Shown: positions 1-7,746 of the stretch, piece after piece
Layout: every line of letters begins with the position of its first letter
Position numbering within the stretch: position 1 is the stretch's first letter
Source: a virus
IMG/VR virus record: IMGVR_UViG_3300027747_001500
Span: 1 to 32,847 of that record
DNA length: 32,847 bases
Reading direction: 5' to 3' (one strand)
Made by a program: the position numbers and the translations under genes
Notes under the pieces: model-generated
Told to the model about the DNA's origin: nothing
What the model saw: the letters and a program-made list of their open reading frames with translations, nothing else
The model's database searches: none

Positions 1-875
1 TGGCTGACTTTTTCATTGCAGGCCATGTACTAGACAGAGCCGATGCCTATTACGAACTGCATCACCAGTGCTACGCAATCAATTTAAAAATGTATGCAAC
101 ATTGGGATATCCTACTATTGGTAAATTTGAGCCCGGTAGACAACATACTGAATTCGAACCGTTGCGTAGTCAAGAAACATTCCATGATGCACACACTCCA
201 TTCTGGGTCAAACCTGGTACTAAAGAAAAATTGTATCAGCATTGCTGTCATGGCTGGAACATATTACGAACAGCATTTGAAAACAACTTGCCTGTAATAG
301 TATTTGATACGCCTATTAGAAATTCTAAGAAACATTTTTATCCAGAAAATTTACAAGAGTTTTACAAACATTTGCCCTGGGCATATAAGCGACAAGACTT
401 TTGTCAAAATGAATTTATACACACTGAAAGCACAGATACTGCTTTGCCCAAGTTGACAAATATTTTGCAAGTGTTTACTCCCGCAAGTGGCACAGCATGG
501 ACAGAAATAATTCATAAGACAGAACCTGTTAGTGTAGTATTTTATGACTACAGCGACAAAGCATTAGAATACTGGAAATCGCATGCTCCGCAGTTAGATA
601 ACGTTACATATTCATTTGCTAAAATAAATCTGTTACACGATGAGCTAGTGCTGTCTAGATATCTCGATACTAGCATCAAAGAAACATTTATTAATTTGAC
701 AAATGTATTTGCATACGAAGGCACTGCTTTTTTTAATAGTTTAGGTTATAGGACCATTCGAGAAAAACAATTAATAGATAATATTAAACAAGTTTTACCT
801 GATGCTGTTATCTATCAGTCAGTTACAGCTAGTACAGGATTTGACAACACTCCACCGTGGCATACATATGATTGA
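1..875 (+). CDS. Hypothetical phage protein, 5' end cut by window edge
   Basis: The reading frame is open from base 3 to the stop at 873-875. The first ATG at 90 is therefore probably internal, because in-frame coding-like residues precede it. About 291 codons are visible. I do not recognise a family with certainty. The N-terminal half is rich in aromatic residues and His/Cys (HCCHGWN just after the middle of the first third). The C-terminal half, with VVFYDYSDKALEYWK followed by a stretch ending in NVFAYEGTAFF, has an alternating strand/helix look that could be a degenerate class I methyltransferase fold; this is a weak inference. It overlaps the next gene by 8 bases, so it is probably translationally coupled to the oxygenase downstream and belongs to the same accessory operon. 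Confidence 0.75.
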   Translation, partial: ADFFIAGHVLDRADAYYELHHQCYAINLKMYATLGYPTIGKFEPGRQHTEFEPLRSQETFHDAHTPFWVKPGTKEKLYQHCCHGWNILRTAFENNLPVIVFDTPIRNSKKHFYPENLQEFYKHLPWAYKRQDFCQNEFIHTESTDTALPKLTNILQVFTPASGTAWTEIIHKTEPVSVVFYDYSDKALEYWKSHAPQLDNVTYSFAKINLLHDELVLSRYLDTSIKETFINLTNVFAYEGTAFFNSLGYRTIREKQLIDNIKQVLPDAVIYQSVTASTGFDNTPPWHTYD

Positions 876-1608
876 TCAAGAAACATTAGACTTTTATAAC
901 CGCAACAAAAATCTCATTTGGGAGTTGCCGCCTATTCCATATAATCTTACAACTGATTACGAAATAGCCTATTGGGCTATGCACAATCCTAAAATAGGAT
1001 GGATTGAACTAGATTTAAATTTAGACTTACCGGCCTGGAAAGCAGACTGTCGAGTAGCCAATGACTATTTTGTAGATCATCGAGGTCTAGATCACCCCGG
1101 ATGGAATAGCTGTTGCATACACGGGATAGATGTAGATAAAACAGGTAGCTACGATACATACGGTTATACTGATGAATCGCAAGTAAATTATCACTGGACA
1201 GAACTAGCAGACAAAGTGCCAACTATTGCAAATTTCTGGCGCAACTTTCCAGTAGAGCAATATCGTAGAATACGCTTTATGGAGTTAGAGCCTAGAGGAT
1301 ATATTGCGCCACACAGTGACAACCCAGGCAACGTTGATGCACTAGAGCACGGCGCACCCTTAAACATAGCAGTTATTCACCCTAGTAATTGTCACATGGT
1401 TTTGGAAGGATTTGGAACTGTTCCTTGGGCAGAAGGGAAAGCGTTTATTGTTAATATTAGAAATCGTCATAGCGTGATAAATTTTAGCAATCAGCAACGT
1501 ATACACGTTATAGGGCATGGAAAATACGGTAGTAGGCTAGCTGATTTTTGCAGTCTAGTAGCAAATAATTACAAGAAAAACTTTGATAAATACCATGATA
1601 GGAGTTGA
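868..1608 (+). CDS. Aspartyl/asparaginyl beta-hydroxylase-like Fe(II)/2OG oxygenase
   Basis: This 246-residue protein carries the double-stranded beta-helix iron site of the aspartyl/asparaginyl hydroxylase (AspH) group. His149-Ser-Asp151 (in APHSDNPGN) is the HxD motif, His201 (RHSVINFSN) is the distal ligand, and Arg211, ten residues later, is the expected 2-oxoglutarate-binding Arg. The segment WAEGKAFIVNIRNRHSVINFSN matches the AspH pattern in which W..Gk leads into the distal His. Family members hydroxylate Asp/Asn residues or small molecules using O2 and 2-oxoglutarate; the substrate here is unknown. I start it at ATG 868, overlapping the previous stop by 8 bases, rather than at in-frame codons near 802 that lie deep in the previous gene. 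It is the first of eight such oxygenases in the island. Confidence 0.85.
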   Translation: MIDQETLDFYNRNKNLIWELPPIPYNLTTDYEIAYWAMHNPKIGWIELDLNLDLPAWKADCRVANDYFVDHRGLDHPGWNSCCIHGIDVDKTGSYDTYGYTDESQVNYHWTELADKVPTIANFWRNFPVEQYRRIRFMELEPRGYIAPHSDNPGNVDALEHGAPLNIAVIHPSNCHMVLEGFGTVPWAEGKAFIVNIRNRHSVINFSNQQRIHVIGHGKYGSRLADFCSLVANNYKKNFDKYHDRS

Positions 1609-1610
1609 AC

Positions 1611-2303
1611 ATGACAACATTTACTGAAACAGATATTAAAAAAGCTATTATAAAAAGCCAGCATTGCCAGCGTAATTGGGATTTAACTAAAGAAATTCCC
1701 GAAGAACATTTAGAGTTACTAAAGACCTCAGTTACACAAGCCCCAAGTTTGCAGAATGTAGCATTTTATAGAGTACACTGGATTCAGGATCGTGAAACTA
1801 TTGAGAAAGTTCACGCTTGTACACACGGTGCTCCTTACAAAAATACCGAGAAGGGCAAAATGGTTGATCCACATCCTAGAGAAGATGATCATCTTTACGA
1901 AATGGGAGATACTACCCAACCACAGACACTTGCTAATTTAGTAGTAGTGTTTGAAAAATATTTCAACCCAGAAGAATATTTTAAAGAAAAAAGAATCTTT
2001 AATACATCGTATGGCAGAACAGTAGAACATGGCGGAGAAGACTTTGATACAGTAACAGCACTAGGAATCGCATCTGGATACCTTAATTTAGTTTCTAGTT
2101 TATTGGGATATAAAACAGGATGCTGTATTAGCTTTAAACATTCTGAATTAAAAGAAGCATTAAACTTAGAAGGTGAACCATTACTTATTATGGGTGTAGG
2201 ATTTAAAGATCCCGAAGTAAATCGTCGCTTACATCAAACTGACCACGATATAGTGTTCCCAACAAACCCAAGGCAAGAGGTTCCGGTTGTTGAGTACAAA
2301 TAA
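1611..2303 (+). CDS. Nitroreductase-family flavoprotein
   Basis: The 230-residue protein resembles the FMN-dependent nitroreductase family. It has an N-terminal Arg in a helix-strand context (CQRNWDL, about residues 19-25), a segment of the APS..N type (QAPSLQNVAFYRV, about 43-55), and a C-terminal part with GIASGYLNLVSSLLGYKTGCC and LLIMGVGF, resembling the family's Gly-rich strand that contacts flavin. Such enzymes reduce nitro groups, quinones or other small molecules with NAD(P)H; some act as dehydratases or dehydrogenases in natural-product pathways. AGGAG at 1600-1604 lies six bases before ATG 1611, favouring this start over TTG 1605. The gene follows the AspH-like oxygenase by two bases and overlaps the next oxygenase by 17, so it is part of the same operon. 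The substrate is not predictable from sequence. Confidence 0.75.
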   Translation: MTTFTETDIKKAIIKSQHCQRNWDLTKEIPEEHLELLKTSVTQAPSLQNVAFYRVHWIQDRETIEKVHACTHGAPYKNTEKGKMVDPHPREDDHLYEMGDTTQPQTLANLVVVFEKYFNPEEYFKEKRIFNTSYGRTVEHGGEDFDTVTALGIASGYLNLVSSLLGYKTGCCISFKHSELKEALNLEGEPLLIMGVGFKDPEVNRRLHQTDHDIVFPTNPRQEVPVVEYK

Positions 2304-2871
2304 GTCTTATCACTCTCTAAATTTAAAAAACTGGGATAAGATAAAACAAAGATACTCGTCATACATTGCAGACGACATAACCGGTCAAGAGCTCATTATT
2401 TTTCAACAAGGTAATGAGGAACTTGACTGGTTAGAAGACAACATACTAGAAGATATCTGTAACTACACAGGTAAAGAACATAAAATAAAATTTGCCGCGC
2501 TTGGCGGCCTATGTGCTAACAATACTCTCAAAGAGCATATAGATGGTTTTTACCCTCCTCGACTAGGTTCGTCAAAATGGTCATTAAACATACCAATTAA
2601 AAATTACGACAATTTTGAAATGCTCTGGTATGATGGTGACTATGAACATCAAGAAAGAACAGACCCCCCTGATTTAACTTCACCGTTAAAAGCAGATGAA
2701 ATGCAGGTTATTAGGCCAAAATGGATTGGTGCCAAAAATCTTAAAGATTCCAGACTCATTAAAGGACCAACGATTGTCCAAATAAATATCCCACACGTAG
2801 TACACAACTATAGCGATAGCACAAGGGTAGTACTTGCTGTAAGGTTTACACCCGACGTAGAAATAAAATGA
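2287..2871 (+). CDS. Fe(II)/2OG-type oxygenase, jelly-roll fold
   Basis: This 194-residue protein has the iron-site arrangement of 2-oxoglutarate oxygenases: His84-Ile-Asp86 (KEHIDGF), distal His170 (NIPHVVHNYS) and Arg180 ten residues later (STRVVLAVRF). The stretch WSLNIPIKNYDNFEMLWYDG, just after HxD, fits the strand that usually carries 2OG or substrate contacts. The start is a TTG at 2287, six bases after AAGAGG (2275-2280); no ATG lies near the beginning of the conserved region, so the TTG is accepted with some doubt, TTG 2290 being the alternative. It is not obviously related in sequence to the five tandem paralogues downstream and may have a different substrate. It overlaps its neighbours by 17 and 4 bases. 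Confidence 0.75.
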   Translation: MLSTNKSYHSLNLKNWDKIKQRYSSYIADDITGQELIIFQQGNEELDWLEDNILEDICNYTGKEHKIKFAALGGLCANNTLKEHIDGFYPPRLGSSKWSLNIPIKNYDNFEMLWYDGDYEHQERTDPPDLTSPLKADEMQVIRPKWIGAKNLKDSRLIKGPTIVQINIPHVVHNYSDSTRVVLAVRFTPDVEIK

Positions 2872-3632
2872 AAACACTTTGGATATTTGGAGATTCTTTT
2901 AGCACTAGTAGAGACCCTGACGAACATGTTGCTTGGTCTAATCTTCTTTCCAACAAATTAAACGCACAAGTTAAAATCATAGCCGAAGGTGGTAGCTCTA
3001 TTGGATGGTTAATGTATCAATCATTTTTAATGAAAGATCAATTTAAAAAAGATGATTATGTTATCTTTCAAACGTCGACGCTAGTTAGAGCGTTCCTTAA
3101 TAAAAATAAACCAGGAATGACAGAGTTTTGGAAAGATTGTCCTTATTGGAACTCCTTGAGCAAAAGAGAAAAAGACGGGTATGCCTTTCATGTGACAAAT
3201 ATTCACGATGAAGAAATATTGCAACAACAAATACAGCTCTGGATATGGGGGATGGCACACTACACCTCTCATTTAATTACTAAGCCTGTATTATCTAGAG
3301 GATGGGATATTGGCCCGTTAGAAGTGCCGGAAGACTGGACATTAAGCCAAGGATTCTTATTAGATGCTAGCCTTGACGAATTTGATAAATCAAGAGATGA
3401 AAGCATAGACTGGATGTTGCGTGTAGGAGGTGATCCAAGGAACAATCACCTTAGCGAGGTCAATCATTACATACTTGCAGAAATGTATTATGATGCGCTG
3501 GTAAACAACTCTGTTCCAGATTTTAAAAAATTAAAAACAAAACTGTACAAGACATATTCTGAATTAGGAAATGAAAATCAAATACGTAATGATATAGAAG
3601 ATGAAAGTTTTGGTAAACGTTGGATAGCATGA
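2868..3632 (+). CDS. SGNH/GDSL-like hydrolase domain protein
   Basis: The 254-residue protein begins MKTLWIFGDSFS, so Gly8-Asp9-Ser10 forms SGNH block I with Ser10 as candidate nucleophile. A Gly lies in AEGGSSIGW (about residues 40-48). A later segment with DDYVIFQTS matches the strand leading to the Asn block, although the Asn itself is replaced by Thr/Ser. NNHLSEVNHYILAEMYYDAL near residue 195 supplies the His of block V. SGNH proteins are esterases or acyl-transfer enzymes acting on lipids, acetylated sugars or thioesters. Because the Asn block is weak, activity is uncertain and the substrate is unknown. The ATG overlaps the previous stop (ATGA) and its own stop overlaps the next ATG the same way, so it is embedded in the oxygenase operon. 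Confidence 0.7.
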   Translation: MKTLWIFGDSFSTSRDPDEHVAWSNLLSNKLNAQVKIIAEGGSSIGWLMYQSFLMKDQFKKDDYVIFQTSTLVRAFLNKNKPGMTEFWKDCPYWNSLSKREKDGYAFHVTNIHDEEILQQQIQLWIWGMAHYTSHLITKPVLSRGWDIGPLEVPEDWTLSQGFLLDASLDEFDKSRDESIDWMLRVGGDPRNNHLSEVNHYILAEMYYDALVNNSVPDFKKLKTKLYKTYSELGNENQIRNDIEDESFGKRWIA

Positions 3633-4336
3633 TAAAATACATTGGAAATTTTAAAGACTGGATCAAACCCGAGTGGATTGAGGAAGTCATGTCCAAACCG
3701 GGGTTTGATATGCCTAAACACGGTCTTAGAAATGAAGCAAGATTTAATCCAATACTATTTGACTACCTAGGCGGAGATGTAACTCGAGTACACACTAAAG
3801 AAGAATACTTGCAATTTGTCAAAGAACTGTCAGAGATGGATGAAATTGATCCTGTTGTAAAACATGCTAGAACACACGTTGCATATTTAGATCCAGACTT
3901 TCCAGTCGATGATGAATATAACATGTATAGAAATTCAGGATACGACATATGGGGTGTGTATTTTAGATTGCTAGAAAAATTTGATGTTAGTTTTGATATA
4001 CTAAAAGATCCACCACCATTCTTAGATTATAAAGACAAACACATAACATGGTGGTTTAGTAAAATGAATCCTGGACAACGTATGCCAGTCCACGTTGATA
4101 GAGCTAAGCCGGAAATAGAGATACACAAGTACTGGATGCCGTGGACCGATTACCAGCCCGGGCATATTTTTACCATAGGTGATAAAGTTATAACTGACTA
4201 CAAACAAGGTGATGTATATGAATTTGACTATGCTGGCGAATGGCATGGAGCATGCAACATAGGTCATACACCGAGAGTTGTGTTACAAATAACTGACTAC
4301 AAACCATCGAGAAATATAAATGAAACTTCTAGCTAA
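3629..4336 (+). CDS. Fe(II)/2OG-type oxygenase, tandem paralogue 1 of 5
   Basis: This 235-residue protein is the longest member of a five-gene paralogous array. The shared N-terminal signature (YIGNFKDWIKPEWIEEV, residues 4-20) is followed by a variable middle. A conserved C-terminal core contains PVHVD (His155, Asp157), GHIF (178-181), a Y-K-x-GD segment (191-195), distal His206 (WHGACNIG) and Arg216. The HxD...H...R spacing, with Arg ten residues after the distal His, is that of 2-oxoglutarate oxygenases. ATG 3629 overlaps the upstream stop as ATGA; TTG 3620 is an unlikely alternative, since the paralogues also begin M-x-Y/F/L just before the GN motif. It carries about 50 extra residues (near 45-100) that the other copies lack. 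The substrate is unknown. Confidence 0.8.
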   Translation: MIKYIGNFKDWIKPEWIEEVMSKPGFDMPKHGLRNEARFNPILFDYLGGDVTRVHTKEEYLQFVKELSEMDEIDPVVKHARTHVAYLDPDFPVDDEYNMYRNSGYDIWGVYFRLLEKFDVSFDILKDPPPFLDYKDKHITWWFSKMNPGQRMPVHVDRAKPEIEIHKYWMPWTDYQPGHIFTIGDKVITDYKQGDVYEFDYAGEWHGACNIGHTPRVVLQITDYKPSRNINETSS

Positions 4337-4859
4337 TTATAAAGATTGGATTAAGCCTAAGTGGGTTGAGGAAGCCCTTGCATTAGATGGCTATAAAGTC
4401 CCACACGATTTTTTTAAAGATAATAAACTTACGCTTGAAGAACAAGCAGGATTGCGAGAAGCAATGGATCCTTCAGAACGTGAGATATATGATGTGTACG
4501 GTACTGATGGAGTGTTTTTTCATTTGCTTGAAAGCAGTTTGTTTAGCTTCGAAGTTGATCAACCACCATGGATTGCGCCCAGTGAAACATTCTGTTGGGA
4601 AGTAATAAAAATGCACACTGGAGAATTTATTCCAGTACACAGAGATATACTAAAACATCAAGATCCTAACTCAAAAAGATTTTGGGTTCCAATGCTAGAT
4701 TGGAAGGAAGGACATATTTTTATGTACGAAGACCTTTATGTACATAACTATAAAGCAGGTGATGTGTTTTTGTATGACGACCCTCGAGCATTACACAGCG
4801 CAATTAATATTGGAGCAGATATTAGGTTAATTATGCAAGTAACAACTTACAAGGAATGA
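4320..4859 (+). CDS. Fe(II)/2OG-type oxygenase, tandem paralogue 2 of 5
   Basis: This 179-residue copy has the family signature LLANYKDWIKPKWVEEAL at residues 3-20; the usual Gly before Asn is Ala here. The iron-site residues are His107 and Asp109 (PVHRD), the distal ligand is His159 (LHSAINIG) and the presumed 2OG-binding Arg is Arg169. GHIFMYED and YKAGDVF are nearly identical to the corresponding parts of paralogue 3, so these two copies look like the closest pair. The ATG lies inside the end of paralogue 1 (17-base overlap), implying coupled translation. All apparent catalytic residues are kept, so it is probably an active enzyme rather than a decaying duplicate. Reaction and substrate are unknown. 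Confidence 0.8.
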   Translation: MKLLANYKDWIKPKWVEEALALDGYKVPHDFFKDNKLTLEEQAGLREAMDPSEREIYDVYGTDGVFFHLLESSLFSFEVDQPPWIAPSETFCWEVIKMHTGEFIPVHRDILKHQDPNSKRFWVPMLDWKEGHIFMYEDLYVHNYKAGDVFLYDDPRALHSAINIGADIRLIMQVTTYKE

Positions 4860-4861
4860 TC

Positions 4862-5380
4862 ATGGAGTATGTGGGAAATTTAAAAGACTTGATAGATACA
4901 AGTTGGGTGGAACCTTTATTAAAAGAAGTGTTAGGTAAGACTGGAATCTTAAGACCTAAAGAGGGAGGTAAACCTGACGGAGCAGAAGGCAATGCAGAAT
5001 GGCAGAAAGCTATTGATGCTGGGTACAGTCCCGATGCTGTGTATTTCCAAATGTTTAATCAATCTAATCTAACTACAGAAATACCCGAGTTTCATACTTG
5101 CGGAAGAGCAAGGCACTGGTGGATTACAAAAATGATGCCAGGGGATTTTATGCCCATGCACATTGACCCGCATACTAAACAAGAAAAAAATGTAGATCGT
5201 TTTTGGATTCCATTACAAGATTGGGAACAAGGACATATTTTTATGTACGAGGACGATGTTGTGACTAACTATAAAGCAGGTGACGTTTACAAGTATTCGT
5301 CTGCACAAGCATTACATGGTGCGGCAAACATAGGACTAGTTCCTAGATTAGTTTTGCAAGTAACCCTTTACGAGGAATAA
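4862..5380 (+). CDS. Fe(II)/2OG-type oxygenase, tandem paralogue 3 of 5
   Basis: This 172-residue copy begins MEYVGNLKDLIDTSWVE, a variant of the array signature. Iron ligands are His100 and Asp102 (PMHID) with distal His152 (LHGAANIG); Arg162 is the predicted 2OG contact. RHWWITKMMPGDFMP before HxD corresponds to the W-x-x-K-x-x-PG strand seen in the other copies. I choose ATG 4862 because AGGA at 4852-4855 is six bases away and the protein then starts like its paralogues. ATG 4856 (overlapping the previous stop as ATGA) would add only Met-Ile. A Gly/Lys-rich insert (KEGGKPDGAEGN, about 33-44) differs from the other copies and may form part of a substrate lid. Confidence 0.8.
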   Translation: MEYVGNLKDLIDTSWVEPLLKEVLGKTGILRPKEGGKPDGAEGNAEWQKAIDAGYSPDAVYFQMFNQSNLTTEIPEFHTCGRARHWWITKMMPGDFMPMHIDPHTKQEKNVDRFWIPLQDWEQGHIFMYEDDVVTNYKAGDVYKYSSAQALHGAANIGLVPRLVLQVTLYEE

Positions 5381-5382
5381 AA

Positions 5383-5937
5383 ATGGAATTTATAGGAAAC
5401 TACAAAGAATGGTTGAAGCCAGAGTGGGTTGAATATGTTCTAAATAATGATGGCTATGAAATGCCTAAATGGGAGTTTGAACAGAACGGAATACTTGAAG
5501 CCATCGAGCGAGGTGATCGCGCAGAGTTTTGTGAGTTTCAAAAGAAGTATGAAGAAGTAGGATTCAAACACAATTCTCTACTTTACTATTTGTTTGAGGA
5601 AGATAATTTTCCGTTTGAAGTGCCCTTGCCCCCTTTTATAAATTTAAAAGAAGGGCAAGGATATTATTGGAATTTATTTAAATACAAACCAGGAAACTTA
5701 CTACCAGTGCATAGTGACCGAGTAACTAAGTTTGAAAAAAATTGTAAACGTTACTGGATGAGTTGGCTTGACTGGCAGGACGGCCATATTTTAATTTACG
5801 AAAATCAAATGATTGCACCGTATAAGGCTGCTGATACTTACATCTTTACTAATCCATTCGGAACACACGGCGCCGCTAACATTGGCTTAACACCAAGAAT
5901 ATCATTTCAGATTACTATCTACGATGAGCAACATTAA
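5383..5937 (+). CDS. Fe(II)/2OG-type oxygenase, tandem paralogue 4 of 5
   Basis: The 184-residue protein starts MEFIGNYKEWLKPEWVE, close to the array consensus. Iron-site residues are His110 and Asp112 (PVHSD) and His162 (THGAANIG), with Arg172 ten residues later. The GHIF element reads GHILIYE, and the usual GD of YKAGD is YKAAD, so this copy is slightly diverged in the core while keeping the metal and 2OG residues. GAGGA with AATAAAA leads into ATG 5383, two bases after the previous stop. The 3' end overlaps the next gene (SGNH-like) by 14 bases. The operon layout suggests it is expressed with its paralogues. Substrate unknown. Confidence 0.8.
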   Translation: MEFIGNYKEWLKPEWVEYVLNNDGYEMPKWEFEQNGILEAIERGDRAEFCEFQKKYEEVGFKHNSLLYYLFEEDNFPFEVPLPPFINLKEGQGYYWNLFKYKPGNLLPVHSDRVTKFEKNCKRYWMSWLDWQDGHILIYENQMIAPYKAADTYIFTNPFGTHGAANIGLTPRISFQITIYDEQH

Positions 5938-6715
5938 AAGAATAGTAGCGTTTGGATGCAGTTACACTGCCGGAGAAGAGTTGTTATACCATCAACTTGG
6001 AGACCTCGACGAATATAGAAAAAGTACATCACACAATCCCCGATTATTTTTTCAAAAACTATCAAAGGATCCTGTTGCACAAGAAACTTTGAAAACCATA
6101 CGATCTGATCAATTGAAATTAGCATGGCCGGCAAAACTTGCCGCATTATTGAATATTGACTATGTCAACTTTGCAGAAGCTGGCAACAGTATGGATAAAA
6201 TACTATGGCAAGTAGAACAGAAGAAATTAGAAAAATTCTTCCAACTCGGAGATGTAATATTTGTAGGTGCCACTAATCCTGATAGGAATATATTCTTTAA
6301 GGACACTGGTCCTATGTCGTTTCAATTACCATCATTACATTGGGCGTCTGAAGAATCGCTAATAGGTGTTGATAGTGTCGGCAACATCGATGTTGTTATA
6401 AGCAAAAATGCAGATAAAGAGTTACTCAACTGGTTTACTGATGATCGAATTGTTTGGGATTATCTTAAATCGTTAAGGTCGTTAGCATCTCTGGGTGCTG
6501 CCATTGTAAATGCTATGTCGTGCGATATAAATTTAAATGTGCAATCATATAATGTTGAACTATTTAAAAACATAAAAGATAGCATACAATATCTTCAAAG
6601 TAATGATATGGATTCGTTCGCAGGAAAAGATGATTACTTGGCATGGGGTCACCCTAATGAGCAAGTGCATCAACGATTTGCGGAAAGCATATATGAAATA
6701 CTGCGGAAATTATAA
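5924..6715 (+). CDS. SGNH/GDSL-like hydrolase domain protein
   Basis: The 263-residue protein opens with KRIVAFGCSYTAGEE, which fits SGNH block I with Ser13 as candidate nucleophile (GCS in place of GDS). NFAEAGNSMDKILWQV (from about residue 83) resembles block II with a conserved Gly and Asn. WGHPNEQVHQRFAESIYEIL near the C-terminus supplies the block V His (about residue 243). Phage proteins with this GCSYTxG opening are common near tail and decoration genes, but their substrates are not established. It lies between paralogues 4 and 5 of the oxygenase array, overlapping both (14 and 23 bases), so it was either inserted into the array or duplicated along with it. It is only distantly similar to the SGNH-like gene at 2868. 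Confidence 0.7.
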   Translation: MSNIKRIVAFGCSYTAGEELLYHQLGDLDEYRKSTSHNPRLFFQKLSKDPVAQETLKTIRSDQLKLAWPAKLAALLNIDYVNFAEAGNSMDKILWQVEQKKLEKFFQLGDVIFVGATNPDRNIFFKDTGPMSFQLPSLHWASEESLIGVDSVGNIDVVISKNADKELLNWFTDDRIVWDYLKSLRSLASLGAAIVNAMSCDINLNVQSYNVELFKNIKDSIQYLQSNDMDSFAGKDDYLAWGHPNEQVHQRFAESIYEILRKL

Positions 6716-7247
6716 ACACTTAATCAATCCAGAATGGATAGAGTTATTGTTATCAACAAAAGGTATCCCTATCAGCCCTTGGAAAGATCATAAAGTAGAC
6801 GAGGTTAAAGAAGAAATTGATTTTGATCAATTGTTGACATCTACACAAGATGAACGAGATTTGTTTGTGACTGGACCGTATGGGGAAAGTCTCATCATGG
6901 CTGAGATGTTCACTGAAGAGAATATACCGTTTGTACTAGATTTCAAAGAAGTTCAACATCTATTTGCAGGTGACTGGTGGATCATAAAACAACTGCCAGG
7001 GCAGTATATGCCGATACATAGAGATACTGCATTATTCTACCAAGAAAATAATAGAATATGGATGCCGCTTATAGACTATCAACAAGGTCACATTTTTATT
7101 CATGAAGGTAATTTTATAAAAGATTACAAGGCCGGTGACATGTTTAAATATTTCAAAGATAACGATTTGCATGGTAGTATAAATTTAAGCTCGACCCCCA
7201 GAATTGTTTTGCAAATAAGCCAGAAACCTATACCATATGATCGTTAA
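6693..7247 (+). CDS. Fe(II)/2OG-type oxygenase, tandem paralogue 5 of 5
   Basis: This 184-residue copy starts MKYCGNYKHLINPEWIE, matching the array signature at ATG 6693, which lies 23 bases inside the preceding SGNH-like gene. An open frame reaches back to 6603, but those residues have no counterpart in the paralogues. His109 and Asp111 (PIHRD), His160 (LHGSINLS) and Arg170 form the expected metal and 2OG site; GHIFIHE and YKAGDMF are the shared core motifs. The NIG segment after the distal His is NLS here, a small divergence. It ends 11 bases inside the SDR-like gene that follows, so the operon continues. Confidence 0.8.
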   Translation: MKYCGNYKHLINPEWIELLLSTKGIPISPWKDHKVDEVKEEIDFDQLLTSTQDERDLFVTGPYGESLIMAEMFTEENIPFVLDFKEVQHLFAGDWWIIKQLPGQYMPIHRDTALFYQENNRIWMPLIDYQQGHIFIHEGNFIKDYKAGDMFKYFKDNDLHGSINLSSTPRIVLQISQKPIPYDR

Positions 7248-7746
7248 TAATTTAAAAGTTGCTATAACAGGGCATACCGGAGAGGTAGGTTCTGCGTTAT
7301 CTAAAGTGTTTACCGATGCTGGACATAGTATAGTCGGCATATCAAGATCTACTGGGTTTGATTTAAACAACAATGAAAACTACAAAGATATTATTTCCAC
7401 AATTGATCAATGCGATGTGTTTATCAATTGTTGTCAAATAGGTCAAGATGCACTACTACGGAATGTTTGGAATTTATGGCAGGGCTGTGAATACAAACGG
7501 ATTATCAACATCAGTGCAATCAGCGCATCTGACCCTGCTGAGAATAAAGAGTATTATCAAAATAAAAGAAACTTAGAATCAACGTTCTGGGAATTACTTA
7601 AAATAAATCAGTTCCCACCTATGACTATCGTTAGAGCAGGCCTAAGAGAACATGACCCTAGTTACGATAACTGGGCAAAGTTCTTAATGAAATTGCTAAA
7701 TGAACCTGAATATCATTTTTTAGAAGTGAGTTATTTTAAATTATGA
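7237..7746 (+). CDS. Short NAD(P)-binding SDR-like protein
   Basis: The protein has 169 residues, shorter than the usual 230-300 for short-chain dehydrogenase/reductases. It starts with a Rossmann beta strand and Gly motif, VAITGHTGEVGSAL (about residues 8-21), matching the TGxxGxxG cofactor site. DVFINCCQIG is the position of the NNAG strand, IINISAISA the Ser strand, and YYQNK the YxxxK catalytic pair. After IVRAGLREHD the protein stops, so the C-terminal substrate-binding part is minimal. It may oxidise, reduce or epimerise a small molecule or nucleotide sugar made in this island. It overlaps the previous gene by 11 bases and the next by 4. Confidence 0.75.
   Translation: MIVNNLKVAITGHTGEVGSALSKVFTDAGHSIVGISRSTGFDLNNNENYKDIISTIDQCDVFINCCQIGQDALLRNVWNLWQGCEYKRIINISAISASDPAENKEYYQNKRNLESTFWELLKINQFPPMTIVRAGLREHDPSYDNWAKFLMKLLNEPEYHFLEVSYFKL

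Noticed and set aside
696-701. TTGACA within the first gene
   Set aside because: No -10-like sequence 16-18 bases downstream and no gene start near it.
802-867. Earlier start for the AspH-like gene
   Set aside because: It would overlap the previous gene by 74 bases with residues unlike the family; ATG 868 fits the usual short overlap.
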